Source of the DNA: DATEGZ01 sp035519535
GTDB taxonomy: Bacteria > Acidobacteriota > Vicinamibacteria > Vicinamibacterales > SCN-69-37
Assembly (NCBI GenBank): GCA_035519535.1
Contig: DATIWF010000153.1
Coordinates: 1-6,120 of the forward strand
DNA: 6,120 nt
Direction: 5' to 3'
In this document: piece after piece, positions 4,720 through 6,120 of the stretch
Numbering within the stretch: position 1 is the first letter of the stretch
Layout of the letters: each line of letters starts with the position of its first letter
The notes under the pieces: model-generated
Seen by the model: only the letters and a program-made list of their open reading frames with translations
Databases searched by the model: none
Told to the model about the DNA's origin: nothing
Translations under genes and position numbers: made by a program

Positions 4720-6048
4720 ATGCTGGAGCGCGTGTTCCACTTGAGGGAACTCGGCACGACCCCGCGCACGGAAGCGGTCGCCGGCGCCACGACGTTCCTG
4801 ACGATGGCGTACATCCTGTTCGTGCAGCCGGCCGTGCTCGGAGCGGCGGGGATGGACCGCGGCGCCGTGCTGACGGCGACGTGCCTCGCGTCGGCGGTGG
4901 CGACGCTGCTGATGGCTCTCCTCGCCAACTACCCGATCGGCGTTGCGCCGGCGATGGGGCACAATTTCTTCTTCGCCTTCACGGTCGTCGTGGCGGGCGG
5001 CACGCCGTGGCCCGTCGCGCTCGGCGCCGTAGCGATCGCCGGCGCGCTGTTCATCCTGACTGCGGGCATCGGACTGCGCGAGCGTGTCATCGTCGCGGTG
5101 CCCGACTCGCTGAAGCACGCCATCAGCGTCGGCATCGGCCTGCTCATCGCGTTCATCGGCCTCGAGTGGAGCGGCGTGGTCGTCGCCGCGCCGGGCACGC
5201 TCGTGGCGATCGGGAAGCTGACGACGCCGCCGGTGCTACTCGCGCTGGCGACGCTGGCGGTGATGGCGATGCTCCTCGCGCGCGGCGTCAAGGGCGCGAT
5301 GCTCATCGGCATGATTGGGTCGGCGATCGCGGCCTGGGCGTTGGGGCTCGTGAAGTGGACGGGCTTCGTGAGCGCGCCGCCGTCGCTCACGCCGACGCTG
5401 TTGAAACTGGACGTGCTCGGCGCGCTCCGGCCGAGGCTGTTCGACGTCGTCCTCGTGTTCCTTCTGCTGGCGCTGTTCGATTCGATCGGGACGCTGATTG
5501 CGGTGGCGGGCCGCATCGGGCTTGTGCAGGGCGGCACGCTCCCGCGAGCGCGGCAGGCGCTGCTGGCTGATGCGATTGGCACGGTCGTCGGCGCGACGCT
5601 CGGGACGTCAACCGTCACGGCGTACATCGAGAGCTCGACGGGCGTCGCGGCCGGCGGACGGACGGGGCTCACGAGCGTCGTCACCGCCGCCCTGTTTCTG
5701 GCGGCGCTCTTCTTCTATCCGCTCGTCAGCATGATTGGCGGTGGCGTGCCGGCGGGGAACAACGTCGTGCTCTATCCGATCGTGGCGCCGGCGCTGGTGC
5801 TGGTGGGCGTGATGATGATGGAGAGCGTGCGGCACATCCCGTGGGACGATCTCACGGAGGCGATCCCGGCGTTTCTGACGCTCGTCACGATGCCGCTGGC
5901 GGTGAGCATCACGAATGGAATTGCGTTCGGGTTCATCTCGTATGCGCTGGTCAAGCTCGCGACGGGCCGCGGGCGGGAGCTGCACTGGCTCGGGTACGTG
6001 TTTGCGTTGGTGTTGGGGACGGGGCTTTTTTCCACAGCTTGGCGTTAA
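4720..6048 (+). CDS. Purine (adenine/guanine/hypoxanthine) permease, AzgA-type NCS2 family
   Basis: This 442-residue inner-membrane transporter has the length and order of AzgA-type NCS2 permeases, which import purine bases by proton symport. Landmarks are the N-terminus MLERVFHLRELGTTPRTE; the first membrane segment with TTFLTMAYILFVQPAVL (24-40); the half-helix motif GVAPAMGHNFFFAF (74-87); SLKHAISVGIGLLIAFIGLEW; LFDSIGT (252-258) with the substrate-region acidic residue Asp254; and GTSTVTAYIESSTG (295-308) with Glu304, then GGRTGLTSVVTA. Hydrophobic stretches suggest the usual 12-14 segments. AzgA proteins often have Leu where His81 lies in MGHN. ATG 4720 is chosen because family members start at MLE(R/K)xFxL; the frame is open far upstream, but that part is antisense to the membrane-protein gene. 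No Shine-Dalgarno is evident. The last six residues and stop lie in the terminal palindrome. Confidence 0.93.
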   Translation: MLERVFHLRELGTTPRTEAVAGATTFLTMAYILFVQPAVLGAAGMDRGAVLTATCLASAVATLLMALLANYPIGVAPAMGHNFFFAFTVVVAGGTPWPVALGAVAIAGALFILTAGIGLRERVIVAVPDSLKHAISVGIGLLIAFIGLEWSGVVVAAPGTLVAIGKLTTPPVLLALATLAVMAMLLARGVKGAMLIGMIGSAIAAWALGLVKWTGFVSAPPSLTPTLLKLDVLGALRPRLFDVVLVFLLLALFDSIGTLIAVAGRIGLVQGGTLPRARQALLADAIGTVVGATLGTSTVTAYIESSTGVAAGGRTGLTSVVTAALFLAALFFYPLVSMIGGGVPAGNNVVLYPIVAPALVLVGVMMMESVRHIPWDDLTEAIPAFLTLVTMPLAVSITNGIAFGFISYALVKLATGRGRELHWLGYVFALVLGTGLFSTAWR

Positions 6049-6120
6049 GAGGGGACGGAGGTCCGAAGGGCAAATGCCCTCCGGACCTCCGTCCCCTCTT
6101 ACAATCAAGCTGTGGAAAAA
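6027..6120. repeat. 94-nt (or longer) imperfect palindrome, REP/MITE-like, overlapping the permease stop
   Basis: The element is symmetric about 6073.5. Outer arms TTTTTCCACAGCTTG (6027-6041) and CAAGCTGTGGAAAAA (6106-6120) pair over 15 bp. A 4 x 4 mismatched stretch follows (6042-6045 against 6102-6105). Then the 20-bp arm TAAGAGGGGACGGAGGTCCG (6046-6065) pairs perfectly with 6082-6101. An A/C mismatch leads to an inner GGGC/GCCC hairpin with an AAAT loop. Base 6026 is also T, so the palindrome may continue past the window edge. It could terminate the permease transcript, but no U-tract follows the inner stem, and its structure better suits a mobile palindromic repeat. A role as both is possible. 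Confidence 0.85.

Noticed and set aside
4684..5118. Upstream extension of the membrane-protein frame on the minus strand
   Set aside because: The translated part before MQSHRSP is His/Arg-rich and antisense to the well-supported permease.
6028..6036. DnaA box (TTTTCCACA)
   Set aside because: It differs by one base from TTATCCACA, occurs once per palindrome arm, and has no origin-like context.
5608..6108. Minus-strand ORF across the permease 3' end
   Set aside because: Shadow of the permease; His/Arg/Gln-rich with no recognisable domain, starting in the palindrome.

Overview
This is a GC-rich bacterial window with tightly packed genes and high G/C at third codon positions. The style of the intergenic DNA (GGGGAC/GTCCCC hairpins, short tandem arrays such as GACGTACCC and ACTTCTG, ATCGAC-rich spacers), together with the gene set, suggests Acidobacteriota, perhaps Vicinamibacteria. 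That assignment is an inference from style and family resemblance and could not be checked.

Layout. (1) 1-1835, + strand: the 3' part of a duplicated ThyX-like gene (FAD-dependent thymidylate synthase superfamily), overlapping by ATGA with a YbgC/4HBT-type acyl-CoA thioesterase. (2) 1836-2113: a non-coding ATCGAC-rich repeat spacer ending in a strong GGGGAC/GTCCCC hairpin. (3) 2114-2329, + strand: a small glutaredoxin-like gene that I read as a selenoprotein. The apparent stop at 2318-2320 is followed by Gly-Val and a second TGA, giving the Sec-X-X-stop ending of the Uxx-star family, and a GC-rich hairpin lies at the right distance to be a SECIS element. (4) 2330-2816: about 490 nt without a convincing ORF. 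It holds a near-consensus sigma70 promoter, a perfect CRP-type palindrome inside that promoter, a region closed by a 14-bp stem (candidate small RNA), and a 9-bp repeat array whose copies face each other as a large inverted repeat. (5) 2817-3575, + strand: a LACTB2-like metallo-beta-lactamase-fold hydrolase, ending in a 7-bp tandem array. (6) 3609-4683, - strand: a two-gene operon of a multi-pass membrane protein and a winged-helix regulator, overlapping by 17 nt. (7) 4720-6048, + strand: an AzgA-type purine permease, divergent from (6) across only 36 nt. Its last codons and stop lie in a palindrome of at least 94 nt that runs to the window edge.

The protein-coding genes are mostly housekeeping or accessory metabolism (nucleotide, acyl-CoA, redox, purine uptake) and do not form one pathway. 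The two points of most interest are the hidden selenocysteine codon, which a standard gene caller would truncate, and the promoter/palindrome/closing-stem unit at 2446-2640, which looks like a regulated non-coding RNA gene.
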